A stretch of DNA of 35,263 nt from Puniceicoccaceae bacterium (GCA_017854655.1 JAFMHF010000017.1:1-35263); one strand, 5' to 3'; shown: positions 7,870 to 18,127, counted from the stretch's first letter. A program made the numbers and translations. The notes: generated by a model from the sequence alone, not told the origin.

Positions 7870-9351
7870 TTGACAAACAAAGAACACGCCGTGTCTCAGC
7901 AAACAGAGGTCAACTGGTCAGTGCGCATTCGCAAGCAATTGTCGCGCACCCGCGACCTGATGGACAAAGATATTTGGGAGCTAGAGCACCTCGGCCGTCA
8001 AACAGCTCGCGCTCGCTTCTATCTTTTACTGCGCATCCTCACGCTCACATTTCAAGGGCTCCGCCGAAATAAACTACCAGTTCAATCGGCTGCGTTAACC
8101 TTCTATTCACTAATCGGCATTGGCCCGCTCATCGCACTGGGTATTATGGTCTCCAGCTTCGTGATCGACCAATCTCCTGCGAATCCGAGTAATGGCGAGT
8201 CACCCGCCGAAAACCGTGCAGTGGCATGGATTGAAACTGCGATCACCTACGCTGCACCTCAACTCTCAATCGATACCAACGATGATGATATCGATAACGC
8301 TGAGTTAGCTCCTGAAATTACCGAGATGATCAATAGCTTCATCGCGGCGGCACAGTCCGGCACCGTCGGCGTCGTCGGTTCGCTCATGTTGTTCGTGATC
8401 GGCATCCAAGTACTCTCCTCAATTGAAGCCTCGTTCAACTCACTCTGGGGTGTCGATCAAGGCCGAAAAATCGGTGAGCGCATCGTGGTGTATTGGACTT
8501 TTATCAGCCTCGGAGCAGTCATGGGCGCGGCAGCGCTCACCTTGGTCACGGTCACAAAGATCGCACAATTAATGGAGTATCTGCCCTTCGGCGGCGAATT
8601 TCTATCCCTTGCCCTCTTTTTGAGCCCGATCATTGCTTTTATTCTAATCACTACACTGCTGGCGGTCTTCTTCCGTTTTATCCCCAATACACAAGTCAAT
8701 TGGAAGGCAGCCTTCACCGGAGCAACTCTAGTCGTCATATTGCTCCAGCTTTATAATATGCTCTCATTTTTATATGTGCAGCGTGTGGTCGATACCCGCA
8801 GCCTCTACGGCTCAGTCGGCATCATCGTCGTGCTCATGCTTGGGCTCTACGTCTTTTGGTTACTCATTCTATTTGGAGGTCAGATAACCTACGCAGTGCA
8901 AAACGCCGATTATCTGACAAATGAGAATGCCTGGCAGAAAACCAGTGAACACACTCAAGAAATCATTTCACTGGCTGTACTGATTCTGGTCGGCAAGCGC
9001 TTTCAGGCCGGTGCTTCCCCCTCGCGCGCTAGCGAACTCCACAAACAGCTTCGTGTGCCCAACCACATATTAAATTCAAGTATCAACCGACTGTGCGAAC
9101 TCGGCTACCTCACCGCAGTCGCCATCAAATCAATCGAAGACGAACGCGACCATGCCTACCAACCAGGGCACCCGCTTGAATCGATTACCCTCGGCGCATT
9201 TAAGCAGACATTTCAATCTTACGGGAACAATGATGGTGCCGAACTAGTCGTGCAGCACACGCCCGAACTGCACACTTATTTAGAGGGAATCATCAGTTTG
9301 AAGGACTGCCCCAAGGCCACACTCACGATCCGCGACCTAATTAGGGGCTAG
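7870..9351 (+). CDS. YihY/BrkB-family membrane protein with C-terminal winged-helix-like domain
   Basis: 493 aa from a TTG at 7870; a GTG at 7891 or an ATG at 7960 are equally possible starts, since none has a Shine-Dalgarno sequence. Residues about 60-360 show the YihY/BrkB pattern (formerly called RNase BN): QSAALTFYSLIGIGPLIALG near the N-terminus, about six hydrophobic segments, FNSLWGVDQGR, FRFIPNTQVNWKAAFTGA, and SLYGSVGIIVVLMLGLYVFWLLILFGGQITYAVQN. The C-terminal 130 residues are soluble and look like a winged helix of the Rrf2/MarR type (SRASELHKQLRVPNHILNSSINRLCELGYL). The family is an inner-membrane protein of uncertain transport or envelope function. The early idea that it is a ribonuclease is not supported. 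Confidence 0.9.
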   Translation: MTNKEHAVSQQTEVNWSVRIRKQLSRTRDLMDKDIWELEHLGRQTARARFYLLLRILTLTFQGLRRNKLPVQSAALTFYSLIGIGPLIALGIMVSSFVIDQSPANPSNGESPAENRAVAWIETAITYAAPQLSIDTNDDDIDNAELAPEITEMINSFIAAAQSGTVGVVGSLMLFVIGIQVLSSIEASFNSLWGVDQGRKIGERIVVYWTFISLGAVMGAAALTLVTVTKIAQLMEYLPFGGEFLSLALFLSPIIAFILITTLLAVFFRFIPNTQVNWKAAFTGATLVVILLQLYNMLSFLYVQRVVDTRSLYGSVGIIVVLMLGLYVFWLLILFGGQITYAVQNADYLTNENAWQKTSEHTQEIISLAVLILVGKRFQAGASPSRASELHKQLRVPNHILNSSINRLCELGYLTAVAIKSIEDERDHAYQPGHPLESITLGAFKQTFQSYGNNDGAELVVQHTPELHTYLEGIISLKDCPKATLTIRDLIRG

Positions 9352-9455
9352 TCACACAAATCCAATCTGTCGCGAATCCGTTGACATACATGTAAGCAAG
9401 GGATTGACAGGTCATAAACTGCATCTAACCTCCCCGTTTTCTTACTTCCTTTGTC

Positions 9456-11126
9456 ATGATTTCTTGGATCCAAAACCACCTCATCCGCCACGGCCGCTGG
9501 ATATTCCTCACTCTTTTGTCGGTCATCATCGTCGCCTTCGTTTTCACGATTGGTAACACGCCAGGTTGCACATCCGACCAAAGCGCTTACCGAGAGCAAA
9601 ACTTCTATGGTTATGACCTCAATTCACCTCATGAAATGGGCATTATCAGTGAAAAAGTTTCGCTGAGCGCGATTCTCAACACAGGTCGTCCGATCCAGAA
9701 CGAACAACAATTCCAGTCGCAACTGACTAGCCGTATCGCTCTGCTGTACTTAGCCGAGGAGATCGGCGTGCCAGCCCCCAACCAGAAGACACTTGAAAGC
9801 TACATTATGACCAAAGCTGCCTTCAGAGGCGCCGATGATCAATTTAGCCGCGATGCCTACACCAGCTTCGTCGACAACCTCGAATCCAACCCGCGCACGC
9901 CGCAAGGTCTTTTCGCTGTCGTCCTCGAAGAGGACTACCGTATCGATCAAATCGGCAGCGCCCTCTCTGGGCCAGGCTACCTACTGCCTTCCGAAGCACT
10001 GGCACAAACACAGCGCAATGAAACATCCCTTAAACTGGTAACTGCCGAAATCAACTATGCTGCATACACTCCGGAAGTCACACCCTCTGAGGAAGCGCTG
10101 AAGGCATACTACGCTGCCAACAACAGTCGCTACGAAATTGCTGAGCGTATCCAAGCCAGCTATATTACCTTTTCCGCAGCCAAGTATGCCGACCAAGTCA
10201 TCGCAGCTGCAGAGTCTGATCTGCGCCCACACTTTATTGCGAACCGCACGCGCTTCATCGCAGCCTACGAGGCCGCTCAACCAAAAGCTGAAGACCCTGC
10301 TGCAGAGACACCTGCAGTCACTTTTGATAATGTACGCGATGCGGTTGCGGCCGACCTCGCAACTGAAGCAGCTCAGCGCTTGGCCAACGAAGCCGCACAG
10401 AGCTTCGCCTATGCGCTTTACCGTGATAATATAGAACAAGACTCCGCTGCCTTCAACAAGCTGCTCAACCAGTCTGACCTGACACTCACAAAGATTGCGC
10501 CTTACACCGCTGAAGGTGCTGCTAACCGTGCGCTATCAACCGAGATGCTCGAATCCGCCTTCGCACTTTCCAAGAGTCGCTACTTCTCAGACGCCTATGC
10601 GATTGACGGAGGCTTCGGTGTGCTGATCTACACAGGTCGTATCGCGCCAGAGATCCCAGCCTTCGAAACAGTCGAAGCAGTTGTCACTGCCGATTATACT
10701 GCCGAAGAAAAACGCCGTCTGTTTAACGAAAATGGCGAGCGCTTGGAAGCAGCGCTCAAAACCAAAATCGCCGAAGGCAGCACCTTCAGCGAAGCTGCGG
10801 CAGCACTTGACCTCAAAGTCACCCAGAACGAAAGCTTCAAAATTGGCGAGGCACCACGCACATTTAATCAAGCTGCCCTGCAAAAAGCACAAAGTATGAG
10901 CGCCGGAGACATCTCGCCAATGTTAACTAGCGGTGCCATCGGCACCTTCGTCTATGTCGAAGAGAAAAGCGTTCCCGAAATTACATCGGAGGACGAAAAC
11001 TTAGTGCAAGCACGCAGCTTCCTGCAACGCTACGCATCTTATGTCAGCTCCAATGCACTCGTCAGCGAGTTAGTTGCTCGCGGTATCAGCGAAGATGCAG
11101 CAGCCGAAATAATCGACGAGCAGTAA
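9456..11126 (+). CDS. PpiD/SurA-like membrane-anchored periplasmic chaperone
   Basis: 556 aa. Architecture is that of PpiD: a short cytoplasmic N-terminus, one membrane anchor (about residues 14-34, WIFLTLLSVIIVAFVFTIG), then a long helical periplasmic part. Residues about 70-190 resemble the SurA_N-like chaperone region (FQSQLTSRIALLYLAEEIGVPAPNQKTLESYI...). The domain after it includes VTPSEEALKAYYAANNSRYEIAERIQASYI, as in PpiD. I do not see a clear parvulin active-site signature (such as GGDLGW), so isomerase activity is doubtful. The C-terminal helical part is Ala/Glu-rich. Likely role: holding or folding newly exported proteins near SecYEG. No Shine-Dalgarno sequence; two TTGACA motifs lie upstream (9381 and 9404) without good -10 partners. 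A terminator follows. Confidence 0.85.
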   Translation: MISWIQNHLIRHGRWIFLTLLSVIIVAFVFTIGNTPGCTSDQSAYREQNFYGYDLNSPHEMGIISEKVSLSAILNTGRPIQNEQQFQSQLTSRIALLYLAEEIGVPAPNQKTLESYIMTKAAFRGADDQFSRDAYTSFVDNLESNPRTPQGLFAVVLEEDYRIDQIGSALSGPGYLLPSEALAQTQRNETSLKLVTAEINYAAYTPEVTPSEEALKAYYAANNSRYEIAERIQASYITFSAAKYADQVIAAAESDLRPHFIANRTRFIAAYEAAQPKAEDPAAETPAVTFDNVRDAVAADLATEAAQRLANEAAQSFAYALYRDNIEQDSAAFNKLLNQSDLTLTKIAPYTAEGAANRALSTEMLESAFALSKSRYFSDAYAIDGGFGVLIYTGRIAPEIPAFETVEAVVTADYTAEEKRRLFNENGERLEAALKTKIAEGSTFSEAAAALDLKVTQNESFKIGEAPRTFNQAALQKAQSMSAGDISPMLTSGAIGTFVYVEEKSVPEITSEDENLVQARSFLQRYASYVSSNALVSELVARGISEDAAAEIIDEQ

Positions 11127-11154
11127 GCCAAACAGAGACTCTTTAAAAAAAATC

Positions 11155-11185
11155 AGCTTCGTCCTTAACCGGACGAAGCTTTTTT
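11155..11185 (+). terminator. intrinsic terminator after the PpiD-like gene
   Basis: AGCTTCGTCC (11155-11164) pairs perfectly with GGACGAAGCT (11171-11180) across a six-base loop, followed by TTTTT. It starts about 28 nt after the stop codon. Confidence 0.93.
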
Positions 11186-11318
11186 GTACCCGACTCTCAG
11201 CCCTCAAAAGGCTACTCCAACAGATCTAGTACTAGGCGTTAAGCACATTAAATCGTGCGAGGATTAGGAACGACACAGAATAATAGCTAGAATCGAAACT
11301 AGTCTGCTGGGTGAATCC

Positions 11319-12095
11319 TCAACCCAATCCGCGCTGACTATCTGCAGTAAAGTCCAAAAAAGTCTTCACCACACGATGCTCAATATCTTCATTGGCGCGC
11401 AACCACTCGACTGCCTGACTGCGGTTCAGGCCGTCTTTAAAAAATGCTTTAAACATACGGCGCGCTAAAGAAATCTCTTCTTTACTATAACCAGCACGTT
11501 CGAGTCCGACCTTATTAATCGTGCGCGCGACTGCTGGATTTCCATCGCTGATCACATACGGTGGTACGTCTTGCACCACCTTCGAAGTCGCACCAACCAT
11601 TGCGCGTGTGCCGATTCGACAGAATTGATGAATACCAGCACCCCAGCCAATATTGGCATAGTCATCAACGATCACGTGACCACCCAGTGCGGCATGGCTA
11701 CTCATCACCAAATGATCACCGACCACGCATTCATGGGCAATGTGGCTGTAGGATAAAATGTTATTATGATTGCCGACCACCGTCAGTTGCTCGGCCGACG
11801 TGGCACAGTGCACTGTGGTAAACTCGCGAAAGACATTGTGCGCGCCAATCTGCAAACGTTGCACGCCACCCTGGTATTTCAAATCATGAGTTTTGCCGCC
11901 GATATATGCATACGGATGGACCTCATTACTTTCCCCCATCGTGGTCACACCATCGACTGTCGCGTGGTGCATCACCACGGTGCCTTTGCCGATTTTGACT
12001 TGCGCACCGATATACGCATAGGCGCCGACACTGACACCTTCGTCAAGTTCGGCACCCTGCTCTATAATTGCAGAAGGATGAACGTCTGTAGCCAT
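11319..12095 (-). CDS. lpxA: acyl-[ACP]-UDP-N-acetylglucosamine O-acyltransferase
   Basis: 258 aa, the usual LpxA length. First step of lipid A synthesis: transfer of a 3-hydroxyacyl chain from ACP to UDP-GlcNAc in the cytoplasm. The N-terminal two thirds is a left-handed beta helix of hexapeptide repeats ([25 protein letters not shown]...). Seen: [25 protein letters not shown], which contains the catalytic His region; [28 protein letters not shown]; and a helical C-terminal domain ([11 protein letters not shown]). The start codon is preceded by AAGGGA at about 10 nt, a weak ribosome site. It begins 14 nt after the lpxC/fabZ stop, so the two genes form an operon. Confidence 0.97.
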   Translation of the reverse strand: MATDVHPSAIIEQGAELDEGVSVGAYAYIGAQVKIGKGTVVMHHATVDGVTTMGESNEVHPYAYIGGKTHDLKYQGGVQRLQIGAHNVFREFTTVHCATSAEQLTVVGNHNNILSYSHIAHECVVGDHLVMSSHAALGGHVIVDDYANIGWGAGIHQFCRIGTRAMVGATSKVVQDVPPYVISDGNPAVARTINKVGLERAGYSKEEISLARRMFKAFFKDGLNRSQAVEWLRANEDIEHRVVKTFLDFTADSQRGLG

Positions 12096-12109
12096 TTGAT
12101 TTGTTTCCC

Positions 12110-13447
12110 TTATTCCGAAACATCTGCCAGCATGAACATCAGCTCAGCACTGGAAACAACCTTACCGCCGACGGTGCAAACACCAGTCGCAGTCGCGATC
12201 TTATTACCCCGAATCTTGACAAGCTTCACACGGATCTCGACTGAGTCGCCCGGCTCCACCGCTTGACGGAACTTGACCTTGTCCACACTCATGAAGAAGG
12301 CGATTTTGTTCTCCTCAACGGGCAATTTACGCAGCAGCAAAACACCAGCTGCCTGCGCCATGGCTTCGACTTGCAAGACACCAGGCATCACTGGACGGCC
12401 TGGGTAATGACCTTGGAAATACGGTTCGTTAATCGTGACATTCTTCAATGCTACCAATTCATCTTCGCTCACCACCTCAATCACGCGATCGATCATAATG
12501 AAAGGATAGCGATGCGGCAACAGATCCATCACACGACGAATATCCATTACTGTTTCAGGCGCATCCATTACTGCGGCGGCCTTCTTAGGCGCTACAGCTT
12601 TCTTTGCTCCCTTGATCTTATCCAGCATTTTCTGGCGAAGTACCTTAGAGAGTTCCGCATTCAGCGCATGACCCGGTCGCACCGCAATAAAGTGTGCCTT
12701 AATCGGCATGCCAACCAACACGATGTCACCGACGATATCGAGAATCTTGTGACGGACGAATTCTTCCTTAAAGCGAAGCGGTTCCTTAGAGAGAATTTTA
12801 TCCCCCTTGATCACGATAGCACTGTCGAGACTGCCTCCTTTAATCTTACCAAGCTTCAGTAGCTCTTCAATATCTTCATAAATAGTAAAGGTGCGAGCTG
12901 GTGCGACCTGTGCCACATACGACTCAGGATCAATATCGAGGCTCAGGTGCTGCGTGTGAATGCCACGATCATCTGTGGATGTGCACGTCACCCGGAAACC
13001 ATCGTGTGGCAGCGCAATGATCGAGCTAGCCCCACGAGTTACGGAAATCGGCTCATCCAGTACGAAATACTCACGCTCCGCATCCTGCTCAACTGGTTCG
13101 GCTTGTTGGATCAAATTCACAAAATGCTTGGCAGAACCATCCAGAATCGGCGGCTCACTGGCATCCATTTCAACAAGAACATTGTCCACCCCACAGCCGT
13201 TCAATGCACTCAGGACGTGCTCCACGGTATTAACCTTCGCATGCCCATCAGCAATCGTGGTGCTACGCACTAGATCGGTCACGAATTCAACCAATGGCTT
13301 CAGCTCAGGTTTGCCAAAAAGATCCATGCGCTGAAAGACGATGCCGTGATTCACCGCTGCTGGTTTCAAAGTCAGTTGAACTTCTTCGCCCGTGTGCAAG
13401 GACTTACCACTGATCGAAACTTCTCTGAGAATGGTGCGTTGCTTCAT
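12110..13447 (-). CDS. lpxC/fabZ: bifunctional UDP-3-O-acyl-GlcNAc deacetylase / 3-hydroxyacyl-ACP dehydratase (LpxC-FabZ fusion)
   Basis: 445 aa from the ATG at 13447 ([20 protein letters not shown], the normal LpxC start); the frame is open to 13498 but the extra residues do not look like LpxC. LpxC part, about residues 1-285: [21 protein letters not shown] with Glu76 and zinc ligand His77, [16 protein letters not shown] with the other zinc ligands, and PGHALN with the catalytic His. A Lys/Ala-rich linker follows ([14 protein letters not shown]), then FabZ (about 306-445): [14 protein letters not shown] and [23 protein letters not shown] with catalytic His347 and the downstream Glu. The fusion joins the committed step of lipid A synthesis to fatty-acid dehydration. 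It is known in Bacteroidetes and other groups. Divergent from ffh. Confidence 0.97.
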   Translation of the reverse strand: MKQRTILREVSISGKSLHTGEEVQLTLKPAAVNHGIVFQRMDLFGKPELKPLVEFVTDLVRSTTIADGHAKVNTVEHVLSALNGCGVDNVLVEMDASEPPILDGSAKHFVNLIQQAEPVEQDAEREYFVLDEPISVTRGASSIIALPHDGFRVTCTSTDDRGIHTQHLSLDIDPESYVAQVAPARTFTIYEDIEELLKLGKIKGGSLDSAIVIKGDKILSKEPLRFKEEFVRHKILDIVGDIVLVGMPIKAHFIAVRPGHALNAELSKVLRQKMLDKIKGAKKAVAPKKAAAVMDAPETVMDIRRVMDLLPHRYPFIMIDRVIEVVSEDELVALKNVTINEPYFQGHYPGRPVMPGVLQVEAMAQAAGVLLLRKLPVEENKIAFFMSVDKVKFRQAVEPGDSVEIRVKLVKIRGNKIATATGVCTVGGKVVSSAELMFMLADVSE

Positions 13448-13694
13448 ACTATTTATAAATATACGGCTCTGTGACAGAGAGGCGGTCAAGCGAGCCAAAG
13501 CGGATTAAACTACGAGAAGCGGGCTATATGTAAAGCATGGGTTTTAAGCTGAATTTAGCCCATTTTAATCACCGGAGCACGGAGACTGGTGGTAATCTGA
13601 GGCAATTCGCCCCGCAGAAGCCGATCTACTGAAAAATTACTTTGCCTCTCCCGCAAGTGCCTATTAGCTCCGACACCTTAATTTTACCACTAAA

Positions 13695-15053
13695 ATGCTC
13701 GAAAATCTTACAGACAAATTGGGCTCAGCCCTACGAAACCTTCGCGGCGTTGGCAAACTCAGCGAAGACAACATGGCCGAGGCACTCAAAGAAGTGCGTA
13801 AAGCCCTACTCTCGGCCGATGTTCATTTTAAAGTGGCACGCGAGTTTGTCGCCAATGTTCAGGCGCAATGCGTCGGTCAGGAAGTACTGAAATCAGTTAC
13901 CCCTGGCCAACAAGTCATTAAAATTATCCACGACGAGTTGGCGAAGCTTCTCGGCGAAGGGGCCACTGACCTTGAAGACAAGAAGCCGCTGCGCATCATG
14001 ATGGTCGGCCTGCATGGCTCAGGTAAGACCACCAGCAGTGGTAAGCTCGCCCGCTACCTCGCCAAAAAACGTGCATACCGCCCCGCTCTCGTCGCCTGCG
14101 ATGTCTATCGCCCCGCCGCGATTGATCAGCTCGAGATGCTGGCCAAGAACGAAGGCTGCACCTTCTACGGTGATCGCGAAGAGAAAGACGTCATCAAAAT
14201 CGGCAAGCGCGGCCTCGAGGCTGCGAAATCCGCTGACGCTAACCTGATTATTTTTGATACCGCTGGTCGTCTCCAAATCGACACCGATCTAATCGAGGAG
14301 ATCAAGCAACTAAAGGATGCCGTCCAGCCCGACGAAATTCTACTCGTTGCCGACTCGGCACTCGGTCAAGAGGCGGTCAATGTCGCTAAGCACTTCCACG
14401 AAGCTGTCGGCTGCACAGGTATTATTCTGACCAAGCTCGATGGTGATGCCCGCGGCGGCGCGGCACTCTCGATGAAGTCCATCACTGAAGTGCCGATCAA
14501 ATTCATGGGGCTTGGCGAAAAGCCAGACGAATTCGAAGTCTTCCATCCAGATCGCCTCGCCTCTCGTATCTTAGGTATGGGTGACGTCGTCTCCCTCGTC
14601 GAGCGCGCGCAGGAGAACATCGATGAGAAGGAAGCTGAGCGACTTGCAGAGAAAATGCGCAAGGCCGACTTCAACCTCGAAGACTTCCTCTCGCAAATGC
14701 AGCAGGTTAAAAAAATGGGTTCACTCGGCTCCATCGTTGGTATGCTCCCCGGCGCCAGCGGCATCCAAGTCGGCGACGAAGAGGAAAAGAAAATGGCCCG
14801 CACCGAAGCCATCATTCTCTCGATGACTTTGAAAGAGCGCCGCCAGCCACGAATCCTTCGTGGCAATCGCCTCAAGCGCATCGCCGATGGCTCCGGCGTT
14901 CAAGTGCGCGACGTCAATGCACTGCTCAAGCAATTCGGGCAGATGCAAAAGATGATGAAAATGATGAACGGCGGCAAAGGCCGTAAGATGATGAAAGCCA
15001 TGAAGGCGCAAATGGGAGAAGGTGGCGGCATGCCCGGCCTTCCTGGAATGTAG
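13695..15053 (+). CDS. ffh: signal recognition particle protein Ffh
   Basis: 452 aa, typical length. GTPase that binds SRP RNA and signal sequences and docks at FtsY to deliver membrane proteins to the Sec channel. Helical N domain (1-90), then the G domain with the P-loop [15 protein letters not shown] (residues 105-119; His stands where Gln is usual), [23 protein letters not shown] and [14 protein letters not shown]. The C-terminal M domain is methionine-rich ([20 protein letters not shown]), which lines the signal-peptide groove. The frame is uninterrupted; no Shine-Dalgarno sequence. The hpt start lies 35 nt after its stop, so co-transcription is likely. Confidence 0.98.
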   Translation: MLENLTDKLGSALRNLRGVGKLSEDNMAEALKEVRKALLSADVHFKVAREFVANVQAQCVGQEVLKSVTPGQQVIKIIHDELAKLLGEGATDLEDKKPLRIMMVGLHGSGKTTSSGKLARYLAKKRAYRPALVACDVYRPAAIDQLEMLAKNEGCTFYGDREEKDVIKIGKRGLEAAKSADANLIIFDTAGRLQIDTDLIEEIKQLKDAVQPDEILLVADSALGQEAVNVAKHFHEAVGCTGIILTKLDGDARGGAALSMKSITEVPIKFMGLGEKPDEFEVFHPDRLASRILGMGDVVSLVERAQENIDEKEAERLAEKMRKADFNLEDFLSQMQQVKKMGSLGSIVGMLPGASGIQVGDEEEKKMARTEAIILSMTLKERRQPRILRGNRLKRIADGSGVQVRDVNALLKQFGQMQKMMKMMNGGKGRKMMKAMKAQMGEGGGMPGLPGM

Positions 15054-15088
15054 TCACTCAAGGGTTTTAGCACCAAGCCAAACACGCC

Positions 15089-15655
15089 ATGTCAACAGAC
15101 ACCCCCCTGCACTCTCAACTCAACGATCTCGCCAGTGTTTTGCTGTCTGAGCAGCAAATCAACACGCGCCTAAAAGAGCTCGGTGCTGAGATCAATGCAG
15201 CCTATGCGGGTCGTGAGATCGCCGTCATCGCAATTATCAATGGTGCGGTGATCTTTGTCGCCGATATCATTCGACAGCTGAATATCCCACTGCGACTCGA
15301 CTGCATCCGCGTCTCAAGCTATCACAATAGTGCATCGCCTCAGCAAGCGCCAGAAATCATCGACCGTATTCGCCTCAACATTGAAGGTGCCGATGTACTA
15401 CTGATGGACGACATTCTCGACACCGGCAACACACTCGCCGCTGTCTCCAAAGTGTTACAGAGCATGAATCCAGCTAGCCTCAAGACCTGTGTGCTGCTCG
15501 ATAAGAAGGCCCGCCGCGCAGTTGAATTCGAAGCAGATTTCGTGGGTTTCGAAATCCCCGACGAATTTGTCGTCGGCTACGGTCTCGACTTCGCCGAGCG
15601 CTACCGCCAACTCCCTTGCATTGGTGTCCTGAAACCCGAACATCACAGTATTTAA
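15089..15655 (+). CDS. hpt: hypoxanthine phosphoribosyltransferase
   Basis: 188 aa. Salvages hypoxanthine (and guanine) to IMP/GMP with PRPP. The type I phosphoribosyltransferase PRPP-binding loop is clear ([22 protein letters not shown], residues about 107-128), preceded by the [14 protein letters not shown] segment. The end of the protein ([25 protein letters not shown]) is the standard bacterial HPRT C-terminus. Length matches the family. ATG start without a Shine-Dalgarno sequence, 35 nt after ffh. Confidence 0.95.
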   Translation: MSTDTPLHSQLNDLASVLLSEQQINTRLKELGAEINAAYAGREIAVIAIINGAVIFVADIIRQLNIPLRLDCIRVSSYHNSASPQQAPEIIDRIRLNIEGADVLLMDDILDTGNTLAAVSKVLQSMNPASLKTCVLLDKKARRAVEFEADFVGFEIPDEFVVGYGLDFAERYRQLPCIGVLKPEHHSI

Positions 15656-15660
15656 TCTTT

Positions 15661-15686
15661 AGTAACACACTTCGCCTGTTACTTTT
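15661..15686 (+). terminator. weak hairpin after hpt, possible terminator
   Basis: AGTAACA (15661-15667) pairs with TGTTACT (15677-15683) over a nine-base loop and is followed by only three T residues. The stem is short and AT-rich, so readthrough into the DAHP synthase gene is plausible. Confidence 0.35.
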
Positions 15687-15687
15687 C

Positions 15688-15718
15688 AAGTCTCAGCCCT
15701 CAGCTCTCTCACTGACAC
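15688..15718 (+). repeat. degenerate heptamer tract before the DAHP synthase start
   Basis: The 30 nt before the ATG at 15719 are pyrimidine-rich and read as near-repeats with 7-nt spacing (GTCTCAG, CCCTCAG, CTCTCTC). A shorter piece with the same TCTCAGCCCTCA core stands after the PpiD-like gene's terminator near 11195. No Shine-Dalgarno sequence is present. Confidence 0.5.
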
Positions 15719-16780
15719 ATGTCCACAACACACGACAACCGCCGTATTGCCGGTAACCGCCCACTCTTACCGCCAGCAATTCTGATCGAAGAAATTCCGC
15801 TCACTGAAAGAGCGACAACCGTGGTCGAGAACGGACGCGCCGAGAGCGAAGCCATCCTCAATGGCAACGATGATCGCCTGATCGTCGTCGTCGGCCCGTG
15901 TTCGATTCACGATACCAAAGCGGCAATCGAATACGCCGAGCAACTGCTGCCTCTCGCGGAGAAGTATAAAGCCGATCTACAAGTGATCATGCGCGTGTAT
16001 TTCGAAAAGCCACGCACGGTGGTGGGCTGGAAGGGGCTCATTAACGACCCCAACATCGACGGCAGCTTCGAGATCAACTCCGGCCTACGCATCGGCCGTA
16101 AACTACTGGTCGACATTGCTGAACTCGGCCTGCCGACCGGCGCTGAATTCCTCGATACCATCATTCCACAGTTCATCGCCGATGCTATCGCATGGTCCGC
16201 CATCGGCGCACGTACCACCGAGAGCCAAGTCCACCGCGAACTCGCTTCTGGCCTCTCCATGCCGGTCGGTTTTAAAAACGGCACCAGTGGCAACGTGCAA
16301 ATCGCAATGGATGCGGTGCGCTCTGCGGCCCAGCCACACTGGTTTCCGTCCGTCACCAAGCAAGGCGTGACCGCAATTTTCCAAACAACTGGCAACCCAT
16401 CGGCACACCTAATTCTACGTGGCGGCAACCGTACAGGCCCTAACTACGAGGCCAAGGATGTCGAACCGATCTTAGAGCAACTCGCCGCCGTCGACTTGCC
16501 GCAAAAGCTGATTGTCGATTGCAGCCACGGCAACAGCAACAAGGATTACACCCGCCAAACCGCAGTCGCCAAGACACTCGCCGAACAAATCTCAGCAGGC
16601 CAACATGGCATCGCCGGAGTCATGCTTGAAAGTCACCTCGTCGGCGGTCGCCAGAACTACGACGTAAATGGTGACAATGTCTATGGCCAGAGCATCACCG
16701 ACGAGTGCATCGACATGCCAGCCACTGCAACCATTCTCGAAGAACTCGCCAAGGCGGTGCAAGCACGACGTAAAGCCTAG
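15719..16780 (+). CDS. aroG: 3-deoxy-7-phosphoheptulonate synthase (class I DAHP synthase)
   Basis: 353 aa. Condenses PEP and erythrose-4-phosphate, the first step of the shikimate pathway. Type I (AroF/G/H) signatures: VVVGPCSIHDTKAAIEYAEQL, VIMRVYFEKPRTVVGWKGLINDPNIDGSF, LPTGAEFLDTIIPQFIADAIAWSAIGARTTESQVHRELASGLSMPVGFKNG in separate stretches of one conserved block, DCSHGNSNKD, and GVMLESHLVGGRQ. Length matches E. coli AroG. The feedback-sensitivity subtype (Phe, Tyr or Trp) cannot be decided by eye, so the symbol is by family only. ATG start preceded by a pyrimidine heptamer tract. Confidence 0.96.
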   Translation: MSTTHDNRRIAGNRPLLPPAILIEEIPLTERATTVVENGRAESEAILNGNDDRLIVVVGPCSIHDTKAAIEYAEQLLPLAEKYKADLQVIMRVYFEKPRTVVGWKGLINDPNIDGSFEINSGLRIGRKLLVDIAELGLPTGAEFLDTIIPQFIADAIAWSAIGARTTESQVHRELASGLSMPVGFKNGTSGNVQIAMDAVRSAAQPHWFPSVTKQGVTAIFQTTGNPSAHLILRGGNRTGPNYEAKDVEPILEQLAAVDLPQKLIVDCSHGNSNKDYTRQTAVAKTLAEQISAGQHGIAGVMLESHLVGGRQNYDVNGDNVYGQSITDECIDMPATATILEELAKAVQARRKA

Positions 16781-16906
16781 ACTACTTTAGTCGTCACATC
16801 CGCCATCATCATGGCAATTACTAAAGACATCATCGGCACAACGATGACAGTCTGACACGACTTAGAGCCGAGCCAAGACGAGCTGCTATATGTGCATGCC
16901 TAGCCT

Positions 16907-18004
16907 TTATAACGATCCGCTAATCGGAACATTGATACCAGGCTTACGACCTGTGCGTTTCACGCGCTTCGCTTTCAACTGACCACAGCCGGCTGCGACA
17001 TCAATCCCACGACGTTGGCGAATGGTGCTCGGAATGCCCGCGTCTTGGATGATTTTCTGGAACGCTTGTGAACGTTCCTCTGTCGGCATCGTGCCATCGA
17101 AACCTTCGGTCGGATTGAGCGGGATTAAATTCACATGCGCATCCATTCCTCTTAACAGTTCTGCCAACCGCTGCGCATGATCGTCGCTATCGTTCACGCC
17201 GCCGATGAGAGTCCACGCAAAGAACACTCGGGCACGCTTGATCGCTGAATACTCGCGGCACGTTTCGAGTAACTCAGCCAACGGCCAACGCTTGTTAATT
17301 GGTATTAACTTTCCTCTTTCTTCGTCACTGGCGCCATGCAAGCTCACCGCCAGTGAATAGCGTTTCGGGTGGCGGGTCAGTTTCTGAATGCCAGGAATAT
17401 AGCCCACCGTGCTGATCACCACACGCGCCGGCCCAATATTCATACCACGATCATCGGTGATGATATCCAGCGCCTCCATGGTTGGCTCAAAGTTATGTAA
17501 CGGCTCGCCCATCCCCATCATCACGATATTACGTAAGGTACTCCCCTGAGTGCGGCGCAGTTCACGCTCGACGTGATGCGCCTGTGCCACGATCTCGCCA
17601 GCAGTTAAATGCCGCGAAAAGCCCATCTGCCCAGTGGCACAAAAGACACAGCCCATCGCACAACCGACCTGACTGCTCAGGCATGCGGTATAGCGCCCGG
17701 GAAAGCCCATCTGCACGGACTCCACTTCGGTGCCATCGTGCAGACGCAGAAGATACTTCCGCGTAAATCCGTCCGAACTGGCCGTATCATCAACTAGTTT
17801 CATTGCACAGGGCTTGACCGCCTGCTCACTCGCCAACCAACGCTGAAGCGGTGGTAGGATGCCTTCCGCTGACCCTAAATCATTTCGAAGCAGGCGACGT
17901 TGCACGGCCCTAAACAGGGGCTTCGCATGCACCGGGTTGACTCCTGATTTTGCAAGCTGCGCTTCTAGCGCCTCATAGCGCAGACCTTCCAACGAAAAAT
18001 TCAT
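16907..18004 (-). CDS. rlmN: 23S rRNA (A2503-C2)/tRNA (A37-C2) methyltransferase RlmN
   Basis: 365 aa. Radical-SAM dual-specificity methyltransferase. The CxxxCxxC cluster motif is seen as CAMGCVFC (Cys115, Cys119, Cys122), followed by ATGQMGFSR. Further RlmN signatures: NIVMMGMGEPLHNF, VVISTVGYIPGI, LAVSLHGASDEERGKLIPINKRWP, VNLIPLNP, and C-terminal RQRRGIDVAAGCGQL with the second methyl-carrying Cys. The N-terminal helical domain has the usual length. Starts at ATG 18004. No terminator found between its stop and the convergent DAHP synthase gene. Confidence 0.97.
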   Translation of the reverse strand: MNFSLEGLRYEALEAQLAKSGVNPVHAKPLFRAVQRRLLRNDLGSAEGILPPLQRWLASEQAVKPCAMKLVDDTASSDGFTRKYLLRLHDGTEVESVQMGFPGRYTACLSSQVGCAMGCVFCATGQMGFSRHLTAGEIVAQAHHVERELRRTQGSTLRNIVMMGMGEPLHNFEPTMEALDIITDDRGMNIGPARVVISTVGYIPGIQKLTRHPKRYSLAVSLHGASDEERGKLIPINKRWPLAELLETCREYSAIKRARVFFAWTLIGGVNDSDDHAQRLAELLRGMDAHVNLIPLNPTEGFDGTMPTEERSQAFQKIIQDAGIPSTIRQRRGIDVAAGCGQLKAKRVKRTGRKPGINVPISGSL

Positions 18005-18127
18005 ACCGTCATTGCGTGGATGCAGATCGTATCCGCGTCAACTCCGTAAAACCCAAAACATACAGAAGTCACTCTCATGCATCGAATTAACTCTCATTTT
18101 TAAACTGATAGCTCCTAACGACTACGA

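Noticed and set aside
9381-9431. Two TTGACA boxes upstream of the PpiD-like gene
   Set aside because: No acceptable -10 box at 16-18 nt from either; not called as a promoter.
16811-16855. 14-codon frame starting MAITKDIIG between the DAHP synthase gene and rlmN
   Set aside because: Too short and without flanking signals; the start resembles some redox-domain N-termini only superficially.
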